Assembly: GCF_000174195.1 (NCBI RefSeq) | Contig: NZ_ACFY01000095.1 | Location: 1-53,285, forward strand | From: Roseburia inulinivorans DSM 16841 | GTDB taxonomy: Bacteria > Bacillota > Clostridia > Lachnospirales > Lachnospiraceae | Length of the DNA stretch: 53,285 nt | Direction of reading: 5' to 3' | Part shown: positions 25,901-36,295 of the stretch, piece after piece | How positions within the stretch are numbered: position 1 is the stretch's first letter | Layout: the number at the start of each line of letters is the position of its first letter | Program-made: the position numbers and the translations under genes | The notes under the pieces: generated by a model | What the model was told of the DNA's origin: nothing | The model's input: only the letters and a program-made list of their open reading frames with translations | Database searches by the model: none

Positions 25901-25934
25901 CGGCTGCCACACAAAATGTCCTGTGTGACAGCCG
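25901..25934. terminator. Bidirectional terminator between the patatin gene and clpB
   Basis: Arms CGGCTGCCACAC (25901-25912) and GTGTGACAGCCG (25923-25934) pair at 11 of 12 positions, with A/T-rich flanks on both sides. The core resembles the hairpin at 3611-3646. Confidence 0.8.
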
Positions 25935-25952
25935 CATTCTTATTTTATATCA

Positions 25953-28535
25953 TTATTTTACTCTTGCCGTAAGCTTATCGCCCTCGGTATCGATCAGAAT
26001 GGTATCTCCCTCTCTCACTTCATCTGCAAGGATCAGCTTTGCAGACAATGTCTCTACATGTTTCTGTAAGAAACGTTTCAGAGGTCTTGCACCATAGATC
26101 GGATCATATCCGTGATCAACAATGAACTGTCTTGCACTGTCTGAAAGTTCTACCGTAATCTCACGGTCAGCAAGACGTTTGTTCAGATCGTTCATCAGCA
26201 GATTGATGATATTGCCGATGTTGTCTTTTGTCAGAGGCTTGAACATAATGATCTCATCGAGACGGTTCAAAAACTCCGGTCTGAAATGTCCACGAAGTTC
26301 ATTCATGACCGCTTCCTCACAAGCCGGATTGATATCACCATTCTCATCAATGCCCTCCAGCAGATGGGCTGATCCGAGGTTCGATGTCATGATGATGATC
26401 GTATTCTTGAAGTCAACGGTTCTTCCCTGCGAGTCTGTGATACGTCCGTCATCTAACACCTGCAATAATACATTGAATACATCCGGATGTGCTTTCTCGA
26501 CCTCATCGAACAGGACAACCGAATACGGTTTTCTACGGACTGCCTCCGTCAGCTGACCGCCTTCATCATATCCGACATATCCCGGAGGCGCTCCGATCAG
26601 ACGGGACACGGAATATTTCTCCATATACTCACTCATATCAAGACGCACCATATTGGATTCGTCATCAAAAAGACTGGCTGCCAGAGCCTTTGCAAGTTCT
26701 GTCTTACCGACACCGGTAGGTCCTAAGAACAGGAACGAACCGATTGGTTTGCTCGGATCTTTGATTCCGGCTTTGGAACGGATGATGGCCTCTGTCACTT
26801 TTGTGACACCCTCGTCCTGACCAATGACACGTTTATGCAGCTCCTCGTCCAGATGCAGTGTCTTGTTACGTTCACTCTCGGTCAGCTTTGCGACCGGAAT
26901 ACCCGTCCAGCGGGAAATAATACGTGCGATCTCTTCCTCGCTGACGTTCTCATGTACCAGCGAAAGATCTTTATTCTTAACTTCCTCTTCCTCAACTTCC
27001 AGCTGTTTCTGCAGCTGTGGAAGTTTTCCATACTGCAGTTCTGCCGCTTTTTCCAGATCATAATTTTGTTGTGCAGTCTTGATCTCATTCTTGACCTGCT
27101 CGATCTCTTCACGAAGTTTCTGGACTTTTTCAACTGATTTCTTTTCGTTTTCCCATTGTACTTTCTTTGTGTTAAATTCATCACGAAGTTCTGCCAGTTC
27201 CTTCTGAAGATCCGCAAGACGCTCCTGACTCAGACGATCCGTCTCTTTTTTCAGAGCTGTCTCCTCAATCTCCATCTGCATGACACGACGGTTTAACTCA
27301 TCCAGCTCTGTCGGCATGGAATCCAGTTCCGTCTTAATCAGGGCACACGCCTCATCCACGAGGTCGATTGCCTTATCCGGCAGGAAACGGTCGGAAATAT
27401 AACGGTTTGAGAGCACTGCCGCAGATACCAGTGCCGAGTCTGTAATTTTTACACCATGGAATACTTCGTAACGCTCTTTCAGACCACGCAGGATGGAAAT
27501 GGTATCCTCAACGGTCGGCTCATCCACCTGTACCGGCTGGAAACGACGCTCCAAAGCAGCATCTTTTTCGATATATTCACGGTACTCATCTAAGGTGGTC
27601 GCACCGATACAGTGTAACTCACCACGGGCAAGCATTGGTTTTAACAGCTGGCCTGCATCCATCGCACCGTCTGTTTTTCCTGCTCCCACGATGGTATGAA
27701 GTTCATCGATAAACAGGATGATCTGTCCATCGGAATTTTTGATATCATCGAGAACCGCTTTCAGACGTTCCTCAAACTCACCACGATATTTGGCGCCTGC
27801 AACCAGTGCGCCCATATCCAGTGCAAATAATTTCTTGTCTTTTAATCCCTCCGGGACATCACCGCGGACAATCCTCTGTGCGAGTCCTTCAACAACAGCC
27901 GTCTTACCGACACCCGGCTCACCGATCAGAACCGGGTTATTCTTTGTCTTTCTGGAAAGGATACGAACCACATTACGGATCTCTGCATCACGTCCGATCA
28001 CCGGATCAAGCTTCTGGTTTCTCGCACGCTCTACCATATCGTATCCGTATTTTTCCAATGTATCATAAGTTGCCTCCGGGTTATCGGATACTACTCTCTG
28101 GTTTCCTCTTACCGTTGACAACGCCTGCAAAAACCGTTCACGGGTAATTCCATACTCCTTGAAGATTTCCTTCATTGCCTTATTCGGATATTTGATCAGG
28201 CATAAAAACAAATGTTCCACGGAAACATATTCGTCTCCCATTGCTTTTGCCTCATCCTCTGCATGGACAAGTACCTTATTCAGATCCTGTCCTACATAAA
28301 CCTGTCCGCCGGATACTTTTACACGGGCAGCTAAATGGCGCTCTGCGTTATCCACAAAATGTTCTTTCTGGATCTCCATTTTCTCTATTAATTTTGGAAT
28401 CAGTCCATCCTCCTGACGTAACAGGGCGACTAAAAGGTGTTCCTGCTCGATCTCCTGATTTCCATATTCATAGGCGAGCTTTTCACAATCGTTAATGGCT
28501 TCTACTGATTTCTGAGTAAATTTCTGAATGTTCAT
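25953..28535 (-). CDS. clpB: ATP-dependent protein disaggregase ClpB
   Basis: The 860-aa AAA+ protein carries an N domain with two Clp repeats (1-145), NBD1 with Walker [10 protein letters not shown] and the [10 protein letters not shown] segment, the long middle coiled coil (about 400-525) that distinguishes ClpB from ClpC and ClpA, and NBD2 with GPTGVGKTE and the [20 protein letters not shown] stretch. There is no ClpP-binding loop. It works with DnaK to rescue aggregated proteins. Expression is controlled by HrcA through a CIRCE element over the promoter. Confidence 0.97.
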   Translation of the reverse strand: MNIQKFTQKSVEAINDCEKLAYEYGNQEIEQEHLLVALLRQEDGLIPKLIEKMEIQKEHFVDNAERHLAARVKVSGGQVYVGQDLNKVLVHAEDEAKAMGDEYVSVEHLFLCLIKYPNKAMKEIFKEYGITRERFLQALSTVRGNQRVVSDNPEATYDTLEKYGYDMVERARNQKLDPVIGRDAEIRNVVRILSRKTKNNPVLIGEPGVGKTAVVEGLAQRIVRGDVPEGLKDKKLFALDMGALVAGAKYRGEFEERLKAVLDDIKNSDGQIILFIDELHTIVGAGKTDGAMDAGQLLKPMLARGELHCIGATTLDEYREYIEKDAALERRFQPVQVDEPTVEDTISILRGLKERYEVFHGVKITDSALVSAAVLSNRYISDRFLPDKAIDLVDEACALIKTELDSMPTELDELNRRVMQMEIEETALKKETDRLSQERLADLQKELAELRDEFNTKKVQWENEKKSVEKVQKLREEIEQVKNEIKTAQQNYDLEKAAELQYGKLPQLQKQLEVEEEEVKNKDLSLVHENVSEEEIARIISRWTGIPVAKLTESERNKTLHLDEELHKRVIGQDEGVTKVTEAIIRSKAGIKDPSKPIGSFLFLGPTGVGKTELAKALAASLFDDESNMVRLDMSEYMEKYSVSRLIGAPPGYVGYDEGGQLTEAVRRKPYSVVLFDEVEKAHPDVFNVLLQVLDDGRITDSQGRTVDFKNTIIIMTSNLGSAHLLEGIDENGDINPACEEAVMNELRGHFRPEFLNRLDEIIMFKPLTKDNIGNIINLLMNDLNKRLADREITVELSDSARQFIVDHGYDPIYGARPLKRFLQKHVETLSAKLILADEVREGDTILIDTEGDKLTARVK

Positions 28536-28697
28536 ACGCTTACCTCCCTCGTATTTATCTCTGTGATCTATGTGAAAAAGAAAAACCTTCTGAAAAACTT
28601 TCTGATGGAAAGAAAAGACCTTCCCACCTTGCTGGCTGGAACGTCTTCTGTCAGTTACGAAATTTCTTTCGCAGTGGTTTTCCTTTGTTACGAGTAT

Positions 28698-28726
28698 GTT
28701 ATATCACGAGTTGTTAGCACTGTCAA
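28698..28726 (-). promoter_or_regulatory. Promoter of clpB
   Basis: Minus strand consensus -35 TTGACA (28726-28721), 17-nt spacer, -10 TATAAC (28703-28698). The -35 lies inside the CIRCE element. The leader to 28535 is about 155 nt. Confidence 0.8.
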
Positions 28727-28740
28727 GATGTGAGTGCTAA
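28714..28740. promoter_or_regulatory. CIRCE element (HrcA operator)
   Basis: TTAGCACTG-N9-GAGTGCTAA matches the CIRCE consensus TTAGCACTC-N9-GAGTGCTAA at 17 of 18 arm positions and overlaps the clpB -35, as expected for HrcA heat-shock repression. Confidence 0.9.
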
Positions 28741-28799
28741 TATTTTGTGAAGAAATTGTGAACTGTGGATGGAAGGTAATCTGCGCTGATAATCTCCTC

Positions 28800-29591
28800 T
28801 TATTCTCCGAGCAGCAGCTCCCTGACTCTCTCCATGTCCATTCCATCTAACACAAAGTCTGCATCCGGCATGACCTTCCGTTTTTTTTCAGTGCCATCCG
28901 GTAATATGACGGTCTCTTCCGGCAGCTTTGGAGAAATGTTCGAATGAATATAAAAGGTATCGAGTCCGACACTCTTCGCTCCTGCGATATCGCTTATGCC
29001 ATCGTTTCCAATCATGACGCTTTTTGTTATATCAAGATTATATTTATCAATCAATAATTGAAAAAATCTGCTGTCCGGTTTTTTTACCCCACAGGTTGAA
29101 GAGATAAAAATATCGTCAAAGTACTTTGCTATTCCAAGCGTGTGCATCTCATACTCTGTAAAAATGCGCTGTGCATTCGAAAGCAGATAAATCTTTTTGC
29201 CCTTCTTTTTTAATGCTTCTAACAAATCTATCACTCCATCATAGAGTTTTACATAATCGGTAGAGAGGATCCGGAAGAACTGCCCTGCATGAACGGCAAG
29301 TGTAGGATCTGCCTTCACGCCTTTTTCCTCAAAAAGCTTCTGAAAGACCTCTTCAATCTGAACTTCCGGATGTGCTTCATGAGCATCATCTTTTTTCTCA
29401 GATTTCATCTTATACTCCTCGCCTGCAATGATTGCAGCATATCTTTCTTTTAATTCTTCCGATGAATAATCGGCGTCATAATAGCCATAAAAAAGCGCCA
29501 GCTTTTTCCATACCAGAGGATCATTCTCCTCGGTATGGATATCAACCAGCGTTCCATATAAATCAAAAATATAATTATCGTAAGCTTTCAC
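28800..29591 (-). CDS. HAD-superfamily hydrolase (subfamily IA)
   Basis: The 263-aa protein shows HAD motif I FDLYGTLVD at 9-17, motif II LLSNAQ, motif III KKPDSRFF and motif IV IGNDGISDIAGAK, so it is probably an intact phosphatase or phosphonatase-like enzyme; the substrate is unknown. The cap domain is helical and inserted after motif I. It starts 4 nt after the chemoreceptor stop and so lies in the same operon. Confidence 0.9.
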   Translation of the reverse strand: MKAYDNYIFDLYGTLVDIHTEENDPLVWKKLALFYGYYDADYSSEELKERYAAIIAGEEYKMKSEKKDDAHEAHPEVQIEEVFQKLFEEKGVKADPTLAVHAGQFFRILSTDYVKLYDGVIDLLEALKKKGKKIYLLSNAQRIFTEYEMHTLGIAKYFDDIFISSTCGVKKPDSRFFQLLIDKYNLDITKSVMIGNDGISDIAGAKSVGLDTFYIHSNISPKLPEETVILPDGTEKKRKVMPDADFVLDGMDMERVRELLLGE

Positions 29592-29595
29592 GTTA

Positions 29596-31065
29596 TTATG
29601 CCTCCTGCTTTGTAAGTTCGATCAACTGCTGCATACGATCCGTGATCTTGTTCAGTACATCCGAATTATCTTCCTGTGCACTCATTGTCTCATTTGCGTG
29701 TGCAGATACCTCCTCTGAGATTGCCGAGATTGTTTCAATCGAATGCACGATCTGTTCATTTGCAGTTTTCAATTCCTCAATATTGCTGTTTAACTGCTCC
29801 ATGTTGCTTTGGATATCAAGCGTATTGCTCTGGATATCCGAAAAATTATTGGCAGTATTCTCAGTGGACTGCTTTTCCTCATTAATTGCACCGATCATCT
29901 CGCGCACCACCGAAACCACCTCGCTGATCGCATTGGAAATATTCTCGATCAGCTCTGTAATATGTACCGTTGCCTCTTTGGTCTGTGTTGCCATACCGGA
30001 AATCTCTGTCGCAACAACAGAGAATCCTCTTCCGGCCTCACCCGCTCTTGCTGCCTCAATACTTGCGTTTAAAGCTAAAAGGCTTGTCTGCGAGGTAATA
30101 CCGGAGATCAGTTCCACGATGGAATGCATCTCTTCAATGTATTTGTCTAATGTCTCTAGCTGTCCTGCAACGCTGTCACCTTTTTCTACGGAATGATCTA
30201 CCTGTGATACGAGCACATCCATATCTTTTCCTGCGCTCTCAAGTACCTGCAAAGTCTGCTGCATACTCTGGTTAATGCGTTCCGCAACACTGCTGACCAT
30301 CTCAACTTTCTGCTGGATTGCTTCTGTCTGCTGCATCTGTGTCTGCACAGCGTTTGCGGTTTCCGTCGTACCACTGCCAACCTCTGACATTGCATCTTTG
30401 GTCAATTTAGAAGCACTGTTGAGGTTCTCAACTTTTCCATAGATATCTTCCATTCCACTCTGCATCTGTTGTGACATATTGGAAATATCGGACAGCAAAA
30501 GTTCTGTCTTGCTCTGCGCTTCCTTAATATTCTCCATTTTCTGCTGATTGTTTGCATTCGATGTCTGCGCTGCATAGATAGAATACACTGCGACAAGTAT
30601 CATGGCTGTCACCTGCACGATTGCCTCATCGCTGCCCTGATAACCGAACTTTCCGGTAAAAGCTCCACCAATCGTCATGATCAGGCTTAAGATAACCGTT
30701 CCTATATTGATCTGCACGGAAAATTTTACATCATTAAATACACTTACAAGTAAAATCATCGGTATGACAAGCACATAAATGTTCGCTTCCTCGGTCGTCA
30801 GCACCATGAAGGAATACGTAATGGCAAATCCGATTCCTACCGTGTGTTTGATCATACCTGTCTCTCTGTCCTTGAAAAAGAAAAACTGTCCCAGTATGAC
30901 TGGGATCAGTGCCAATGCCGTGATCACCAGAAAATATCCAAGACTCCGCTCTCCCCTGATAAATCTGCACGCATAAAAGACGACCACGATCAACGCTTCT
31001 ATGGTATGCCCTGTCAATGCGGTTCTGTTATTCCTCTGTGTATCACTGATCTGTGTTCCATTCAT
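29596..31065 (-). CDS. Methyl-accepting chemotaxis protein with a multi-span membrane domain
   Basis: The 489-aa receptor has about five or six N-terminal membrane helices (residues 20-175) with very short loops instead of a periplasmic ligand domain, then a signalling coiled coil with the conserved hairpin tip. The tip core [20 protein letters not shown] and [17 protein letters not shown] are canonical. No HAMP domain is evident. The membrane bundle presumably senses something in or across the membrane, such as energy state. A ggagtac site lies 11 nt before the chosen ATG. It is co-transcribed with the HAD hydrolase. Confidence 0.92.
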   Translation of the reverse strand: MNGTQISDTQRNNRTALTGHTIEALIVVVFYACRFIRGERSLGYFLVITALALIPVILGQFFFFKDRETGMIKHTVGIGFAITYSFMVLTTEEANIYVLVIPMILLVSVFNDVKFSVQINIGTVILSLIMTIGGAFTGKFGYQGSDEAIVQVTAMILVAVYSIYAAQTSNANNQQKMENIKEAQSKTELLLSDISNMSQQMQSGMEDIYGKVENLNSASKLTKDAMSEVGSGTTETANAVQTQMQQTEAIQQKVEMVSSVAERINQSMQQTLQVLESAGKDMDVLVSQVDHSVEKGDSVAGQLETLDKYIEEMHSIVELISGITSQTSLLALNASIEAARAGEAGRGFSVVATEISGMATQTKEATVHITELIENISNAISEVVSVVREMIGAINEEKQSTENTANNFSDIQSNTLDIQSNMEQLNSNIEELKTANEQIVHSIETISAISEEVSAHANETMSAQEDNSDVLNKITDRMQQLIELTKQEA

Positions 31066-31195
31066 CTGCTCTTGTACTCCCTCTCTCCTGACGCTCTGTC
31101 AGTCTGCTATCACTGCCGGTTATTGTTTGAGTTTCCTCCTTTCACTATATCATTGATGGTTTCGCTCTTCAAGATTTTCTTTCCGGCAAATGACG

Positions 31196-31930
31196 TTATA
31201 ACTCCAGTTTTGCCCGGAGTTTTGCAAGGATTTTACGCTCATTCCGGCTGATCTGCACCTGTGTCACTGCAAGTATTCCTGCCACCTCGCACTGCGTTTT
31301 ATTTTCAAAATACCGCAGCCGGATGATCTGCTGTTCTGTCTCGTCGAGCGTATCCATCAGCTGCCTGATCACCATTTTGTTTAAAACAGCCTCCTTCTCC
31401 GGCTCCTCATAGACATCGCTCTGATCTCCAATCTGGTCAATGAGTAAAAGTTCATCTCCGTCTGAGCCGCAGACCGGCTGGTAAATGGACTCCACCCCAC
31501 GGTTAGCGTCCAATGCCATCACGATCTCCTCTGTGCCAAGTTCTGTCATGGCAGATAGCTCCAAAAGACTCGGATCTCTCCCAAGCTCTGTTGTGAGAAC
31601 TTCTTTTGCCCTGCTGATTTTGTATCCATTTTCTTTTAAACTCCTGCTCACTTTCACCATGCCATCGTCACGCAGGAAACGCCGTATCTCCCCTGTGATC
31701 ATAGGCACTGCATAAGTGGAAAATGCAAGGTTTAACGACAGATCAAAATGATCGATCGCCTTGATCAGCCCGATACATCCAATCTGAAACAGTTCCTCCC
31801 TGTCATGCCCTCTTTTTTCAAATCTGCGGACAATTGCGTGCACCAATCCAAGGTTGTCCGAAACGACTTTGTCCCTGGCTTTTTTATCCCCATCCTGTGC
31901 CTGTCTGATCAGTTCCGCCTGTCGCACCAT
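31196..31930 (-). CDS. sigF: Sporulation sigma factor sigma-F
   Basis: The 244-aa sigma factor has region 2 (DNLGLVHAIVRRFEKRGHD, EELFQIGCIGLIKAIDHFD, FSTYAVPMITGEIRRFLRDD) and region 4 (QQIIRLRYFENKTQCEVAGI, VTQVQISRNERKILAKLR) typical of sigma-F. It turns on forespore genes after septation. It is the last gene of the spoIIA operon, three nucleotides after spoIIAB, and is held inactive by that anti-sigma factor. Confidence 0.97.
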   Translation of the reverse strand: MVRQAELIRQAQDGDKKARDKVVSDNLGLVHAIVRRFEKRGHDREELFQIGCIGLIKAIDHFDLSLNLAFSTYAVPMITGEIRRFLRDDGMVKVSRSLKENGYKISRAKEVLTTELGRDPSLLELSAMTELGTEEIVMALDANRGVESIYQPVCGSDGDELLLIDQIGDQSDVYEEPEKEAVLNKMVIRQLMDTLDETEQQIIRLRYFENKTQCEVAGILAVTQVQISRNERKILAKLRAKLEL

Positions 31931-31933
31931 AGG

Positions 31934-32368
31934 CTAGCCTTCCTGATTTCCCAGTCTTCTTACCATATGTACGCTTGTCCCTTTTCCCGGCTCGGATACT
32001 ACCTCAAGCCTGTCCATAAACGCTTCCATAAAAGAGAATCCCATCCCGGAACGCTCTAACTCCGGTTTTGTCGTATAAAAAGGTTCCATCGCTTTTGACA
32101 CATCCGCAATGCCTGCTCCTGTATCCGAAACGGTGATGGAAACCTCATCCCCACAAATCTGACACAGGAGTTCCACTTTCTGTTCCGGTTCATGGTAACC
32201 ATGAATGATCGCATTCGTCACCGCTTCGGACACGGCCGTCTTGATATCCGCAATCTCGTCTAACGTTGGGTTTAATTCTGCTATAAATGCCGCCACCGCC
32301 ACCCTGGCGAAACTCTCATTCACCGACCTGGCATCAAATATCAGTTTCATCTCGTTCTGACTGCTCAT
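31934..32368 (-). CDS. spoIIAB: Anti-sigma-F factor, serine kinase
   Basis: The 144-aa protein is a GHKL-fold kinase: N-box AVSEAVTNAIIHGY, SDTGAGI and SGMGFSFME. It binds sigma-F or phosphorylates SpoIIAA. The ATG at 32368 has GGAGG eight nucleotides upstream; the frame could also begin at a GTG at 32383 but without a good site. Gene order and spacing match Bacillus and clostridial spoIIA operons. Confidence 0.95.
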   Translation of the reverse strand: MSSQNEMKLIFDARSVNESFARVAVAAFIAELNPTLDEIADIKTAVSEAVTNAIIHGYHEPEQKVELLCQICGDEVSITVSDTGAGIADVSKAMEPFYTTKPELERSGMGFSFMEAFMDRLEVVSEPGKGTSVHMVRRLGNQEG

Positions 32369-32389
32369 TTTTACTTCCTCCACTATCTC

Positions 32390-32698
32390 CTATTCTTTTA
32401 CCTGAATGATTTTTTTCAACCCGGATACGGTAAATATCTTGTCCACGCGCTCGTTCAGATGGCACGCACTCACATCCCCACCGGAATAGCCTAAGTTTTT
32501 GCACCGCCCGATGATCACCCCAATCCCGGAGCTGTCCATAAACTCTGTCTCTGTAAAATCAAACACAAGATGTCTGACATGGTAGGTGTCGATCAGAAGA
32601 TCTGTCTCCGTGCGGATGCGGTTTGCCTGATGATGGTCTAACTCACGCGGCACATAGACAACTAAACATCCTTTTTCCATAATATACTGGCTTTTCAT
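32390..32698 (-). CDS. spoIIAA: Anti-anti-sigma factor
   Basis: The 102-aa STAS-domain protein has the phosphorylatable serine in EFMDSSGIGVIIGR. When unphosphorylated it displaces sigma-F from SpoIIAB in the forespore. It is the first gene of the spoIIA operon. I could not make out a convincing sigma-H promoter upstream. Confidence 0.95.
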   Translation of the reverse strand: MKSQYIMEKGCLVVYVPRELDHHQANRIRTETDLLIDTYHVRHLVFDFTETEFMDSSGIGVIIGRCKNLGYSGGDVSACHLNERVDKIFTVSGLKKIIQVKE

Positions 32699-32779
32699 GC
32701 TCTTGTTCCTCTCTTTCCATTCTGCTTATGATTTTCAACAATAGAATGCTCGCTCCGCAGACATTTTATTGTCATGAAT

Positions 32780-32824
32780 AAAAAAAGAAGGAGTCTCCCC
32801 GGAATTTCCGGTTCGATCTCCTTC
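32780..32824 (-). terminator. Terminator of the TPR gene
   Basis: Outer stem GAAGGAG/CTCCTTC (32787-32793 and 32818-32824) and an inner CCGGA/TCCGG stem are followed by seven U on the minus strand, 30 nt after the TPR gene stop. Confidence 0.85.
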
Positions 32825-32853
32825 GTACTTTTTAATATCAGTTTGTCTTTTTA

Positions 32854-34236
32854 TTAACGGGCGGTGTCTGTCTCACTCTGATCCAGATAGTTCTGTGAGT
32901 TTGCAGCGCGCTCTGTATTTGGATACAATTCTACCACTTTCTGATAATAGATTTTGGCATTTTCCATATCCTCGTTCTTGCGGTATGCCTGTGCAAGATA
33001 GTACAGTGCATTTCCATTCTCATAGTTTTCATCCATCTCGACGACTTTGGAAAGTGCACTCACGGCATCATCATACTTTTTGCCGGAATATGCATCATAA
33101 CCTTCCTTATATAATGCAGCCATGTATTCGGCATTCACCTGTGCATTGATGGTATCATAAATACTCTTTGCATCTGCACTCAGGTCATCCACATTGACAC
33201 TGCTCAATGCATCTCCTGCCTTCTCAATGTCTCCTGTGGTGTATGTCTCATATGCAGTCAGAAGTTTGTCATAGCTTTCCAGTTTGTTGGCAGATTCTTC
33301 CTCGCTGTTCTTCGCATCCGTAATCTGACTGGTAAGGTCATCCACCTGACTCTGCAGGCTTGTGATCGTCTGATTCTTGGAAGAAATCGTATTATTTGCA
33401 TCCAGCACTTCTGCTTTCGTATTGTTCATCACGGTTCTTCTCACGCCAGGAACCACAAGGAAACAGGTGATTGCAATTCCGATTGCGATTCCGATCACCA
33501 TGTTAATGATCGTACCGACTGCAGAATTGTCCTTCAGATATTTTGGCTGGATGATTGTCTCATTGCCACTCTGATAGGAAATGAGTTCATCATTCTTCTG
33601 CTTCTTGCTCGGATTCTGCTCTCTTAAGGCTGCATTGGCTTCTTTCAGATAGCGCAGTGTCACAGTATTATTGGCATCAATTTTTCCGGCATTCCGCAGT
33701 GATTTCTTCGCAAGATCATAGCGTCCTTCCTGAATATATAAAAGCGCCAGAAGCTGATGTCCACTCACCAGCTTTGGATTCAGCGACAATACTTTTTTCA
33801 ACTGAATGATTGCAAGATCACGGCTGTTCTGCTTGCAGTAAAGCAATGCCTGATTGTATTTCTTGATCGTCTGATTGACAGAATCCAGTCTTACCTGATT
33901 CTTCTGCACTTCATCTAAGTACCTGCTCGCAAGATTATCCTTCGGCTGATAATTCTTACTGATCACCCACTCCGTGAGGGCAGTCACCACTTCTCCCATC
34001 TCGTAGTAGATCAATCCAAGCAAATTTCTTGCATCAATATTTAATTTATTAAAACGCAGACTGATTTTCAGGCTCTCAATTGCCCCTGACAAATCCCTGA
34101 CACCGGCTTTCTCCAATGCATCATTGTAATAGGCATTGGATGCCATCAAAATCTTTTTGTATACTTTTACATTCGTTCCGCAGTTCTGGCAGTTATCTCC
34201 CTTGCCAAGCTCTGCACCGCAATTATAACATCTCAT
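32854..34236 (-). CDS. Zinc-ribbon, TPR and coiled-coil membrane protein
   Basis: The 460-aa protein begins with a zinc ribbon (CYNCGAELGKGDNCQNCG), has about five cytoplasmic tetratricopeptide repeats (30-210), one membrane helix near 240-265 (IINMVIGIAIGIAITCFLV), a coiled coil (280-325) and a second TPR block (about 330-450) outside the membrane. It is likely a scaffold joining protein assemblies on both sides of the membrane. Related proteins occur in Lachnospiraceae without an assigned role. A 48-aa protein is encoded just upstream on the same strand. Confidence 0.85.
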   Translation of the reverse strand: MRCYNCGAELGKGDNCQNCGTNVKVYKKILMASNAYYNDALEKAGVRDLSGAIESLKISLRFNKLNIDARNLLGLIYYEMGEVVTALTEWVISKNYQPKDNLASRYLDEVQKNQVRLDSVNQTIKKYNQALLYCKQNSRDLAIIQLKKVLSLNPKLVSGHQLLALLYIQEGRYDLAKKSLRNAGKIDANNTVTLRYLKEANAALREQNPSKKQKNDELISYQSGNETIIQPKYLKDNSAVGTIINMVIGIAIGIAITCFLVVPGVRRTVMNNTKAEVLDANNTISSKNQTITSLQSQVDDLTSQITDAKNSEEESANKLESYDKLLTAYETYTTGDIEKAGDALSSVNVDDLSADAKSIYDTINAQVNAEYMAALYKEGYDAYSGKKYDDAVSALSKVVEMDENYENGNALYYLAQAYRKNEDMENAKIYYQKVVELYPNTERAANSQNYLDQSETDTAR

Positions 34237-34282
34237 GAAAAACCTCTCTATCTGTCATGCCACTGTGCATGTGATCTACCTG

Positions 34283-34429
34283 TTATCTGTTCTGCTGCTT
34301 TAATTCCTGCAGCATTTCCTGCATAACATCCGTCATGTCTGTCAGCTCATGATTATAGATTGCCTGCTCTGCCTCTTCCACTTCCAGACTTGGTTTAAAG
34401 TTTTTCAATTCTTCTTCAAAATTTATCAT
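34283..34429 (-). CDS. 48-aa acidic helical protein
   Basis: The start at 34429 has aggaaaggtacggg upstream; a longer frame to 34489 has none. The product is polar and helical (MINFEEELKNFKPSLEVEEA, QEMLQELKQQNR) with no membrane segment. It precedes the TPR gene by 46 nt under a consensus promoter. The TPR protein may be its partner, but this is only a guess from proximity. Confidence 0.6.
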   Translation of the reverse strand: MINFEEELKNFKPSLEVEEAEQAIYNHELTDMTDVMQEMLQELKQQNR

Positions 34430-34536
34430 ATTAATTCCCGTACCTTTCCTGTACTGACTGATCATTTCTCTCCTGATCCGCCTGTACATGCTTAACTGCA
34501 GACTGGCTGATCATTTCTTTCTCACTGATTGATTAT

Positions 34537-34566
34537 AATATAGGAAGAATTCACTTTCAATGTCAA
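34537..34566 (-). promoter_or_regulatory. Promoter of the 48-aa and TPR genes
   Basis: Minus strand consensus -35 TTGACA (34566-34561), 18-nt spacer, -10 TATATT (34542-34537), leader of about 100 nt. Confidence 0.7.
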
Positions 34567-34623
34567 ATTATGAAATTTCCATTAAAATAAAGTAGTTTTT
34601 CGTCAATAATATAAAATATAAAA

Positions 34624-34674
34624 ATAGCATTTCAGGAAATTTACGGTTGTAACCCGTTTCTCCTGAAATGCTAT
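34624..34674 (-). terminator. Terminator of the FapA-type gene
   Basis: A 14-bp perfect stem (ATAGCATTTCAGGA at 34624-34637 with 34661-34674) encloses a smaller GGTT/AACC stem and is followed by a U-rich stretch on the minus strand, 34 nt after the stop. Confidence 0.85.
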
Positions 34675-34707
34675 CTTATCTTTTTACCTTCTGCCTGTTA
34701 TTGTCCG

Positions 34708-36096
34708 TTAATCCTCAGCTGTTCTCGTACAGATCTTTCCGTTCAGATGATAGAACTCCACGCATTTTGCATTGTTCTTCACATTTAAAACCTGATCCCT
34801 GATCGCTATGGATACCCCAGGGAATACATCTCTTGTCACACAGACCGTTGCATTCGCCCCATCTGAAATCATGCGCTCAAGCCGCTTCACTTCGCCCTCA
34901 TCTCCTGCAAGTGTAGCCGTATTCTGGATTCTGGTACGCAAGAGTGCCACTCTTCTCGGATCTTCCTTATAGCTTACTCCGCGCTCCTTCTCCATCTCTT
35001 CGAACTTGGCAAGTCCCTGTTCGATCTTATCAAGTTCCATTTTGGTAATATCCATCTTCTTCTTCAGCAGATTCAGTCTTGAAATACAGTCCGCACTTAC
35101 TCCAACGGTCACAGCTGTCCGCATCTCCGCTTCATTTCCGATCGTGGTAGCCCTGATTCCCTTGACTGCGCTGACATCTCCACCGATGATCTTCGCTGTT
35201 CTGCCCTGGATCAGAATAGATCCTCTGCACGCAACTGTGCAGTTGAGCAATACGTCTGCCTCCATATCTCCCTCTACCTGGATGACTGTATACTCAATAA
35301 ACTTTGCATACAGATTTCCTTTGGTTCTGACATGTGCCTTGTTCCCTCCGACCATTCCACTTCTTAAAATGATATCCTTACCGGCTTCCAGATTACAGGC
35401 TTCCACGTTTCCATCAATCGTGATACTTCCGGTTGCCTTGATCGTAACTCCGGATTCCACACTGCCGTGGATCACAATATCTCCTGTAAAATCTATGCTT
35501 CCGGTAGTAAGATTCGCATCTCCGCTCACCTCATAGATTGGCTGGATCCTGATCTTATCATTCTCAATATCAATCTTCCCATCCATCAGCGAAAAATAGG
35601 TAAGGAAATCCTCACTTCGTCCAAAACCAGTTCCGCGAAGTGCTCCCTGTTCTCTGGCCACCTTTGCAGGAATCGGCTTTCCGGAAACTCCGGTTCCGTC
35701 TGTTCCCTGTACAGCCGGATGATATATTGCAATGACCTGATCCTTCTGAACCGACTGTACACTGTACATGGACCAGTAATCTACCGATCCGTCCGGCAGG
35801 ATCTTTGGTTTTTTCTCAAGGTTCATATTCACCTTATATTCATAAAATCCATCCTGTCCCTCTACTGCCGGTACTCCTCTCGCCACCAGTACATCCTGTT
35901 CATATATCTCCTCATCGATGATTTTCTGAAGCTGTGCTTCATCGATTCCATAATTAATCTGGTTCACCCGCAATACATCATGCAGATATTCGATCGTATA
36001 ATGTTCTCCTTCTTCTAATGCCGGAAGTCTGATCCATGCCTCTAAGTCTTTATTCACGGTCTTCACTTTTGGTGTAGAAATACTTGGTAATGCCAT
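34708..36096 (-). CDS. FapA-family (DUF342) polymer-forming protein
   Basis: The 462-aa protein shows the DUF342/FapA layout: an N-terminal domain with the PAVQGTDGTGVSGKPIPA loop, a central right-handed beta-helix with many short Gly-spaced strands (DFTGDIVIHGSVESGVTIKA), and a C-terminal coiled coil (LNLLKKKMDITKMELDKIEQ). FapA proteins bind or assemble into membrane-associated polymers and have been linked to signalling and cell shape; the role here is unknown. It has its own promoter and terminator. Confidence 0.88.
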   Translation of the reverse strand: MALPSISTPKVKTVNKDLEAWIRLPALEEGEHYTIEYLHDVLRVNQINYGIDEAQLQKIIDEEIYEQDVLVARGVPAVEGQDGFYEYKVNMNLEKKPKILPDGSVDYWSMYSVQSVQKDQVIAIYHPAVQGTDGTGVSGKPIPAKVAREQGALRGTGFGRSEDFLTYFSLMDGKIDIENDKIRIQPIYEVSGDANLTTGSIDFTGDIVIHGSVESGVTIKATGSITIDGNVEACNLEAGKDIILRSGMVGGNKAHVRTKGNLYAKFIEYTVIQVEGDMEADVLLNCTVACRGSILIQGRTAKIIGGDVSAVKGIRATTIGNEAEMRTAVTVGVSADCISRLNLLKKKMDITKMELDKIEQGLAKFEEMEKERGVSYKEDPRRVALLRTRIQNTATLAGDEGEVKRLERMISDGANATVCVTRDVFPGVSIAIRDQVLNVKNNAKCVEFYHLNGKICTRTAED

Positions 36097-36140
36097 TCTT
36101 CCAACTCCCTTCTTCCTACAAAAAATCGTATATATACTAT

Positions 36141-36169
36141 ATAATACTCGTTTCCAGTCTTTTTTTCAA
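36141..36169 (-). promoter_or_regulatory. Promoter of the FapA-type gene
   Basis: Minus strand -35 TTGAAA (36169-36164), 17-nt spacer, -10 TATTAT (36146-36141). Confidence 0.6.
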
Positions 36170-36249
36170 GCAAGTTTTCTGCTTTTTCGCACATTTTCGC
36201 TCTGTAATTTGTGCATGTTGAACAAACCAATGACACACCCTGCCATAAA

Positions 36250-36292
36250 AATAACCGTCCACGCCACCGGCTAGGGAGACTGGACGGTTATT
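36250..36292 (-). terminator. Terminator of valS
   Basis: A 12-bp perfect stem (AATAACCGTCCA at 36250-36261 with 36281-36292) starts three nucleotides after the valS stop and is followed by UUUUUA on the minus strand. Confidence 0.88.
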
Positions 36293-36295
36293 GTT

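Noticed and set aside
32699..32779. Sigma-H promoter of the spoIIA operon
   Set aside because: Expected from biology, but I could not find a convincing AGGA/GAAT pair at the right spacing.
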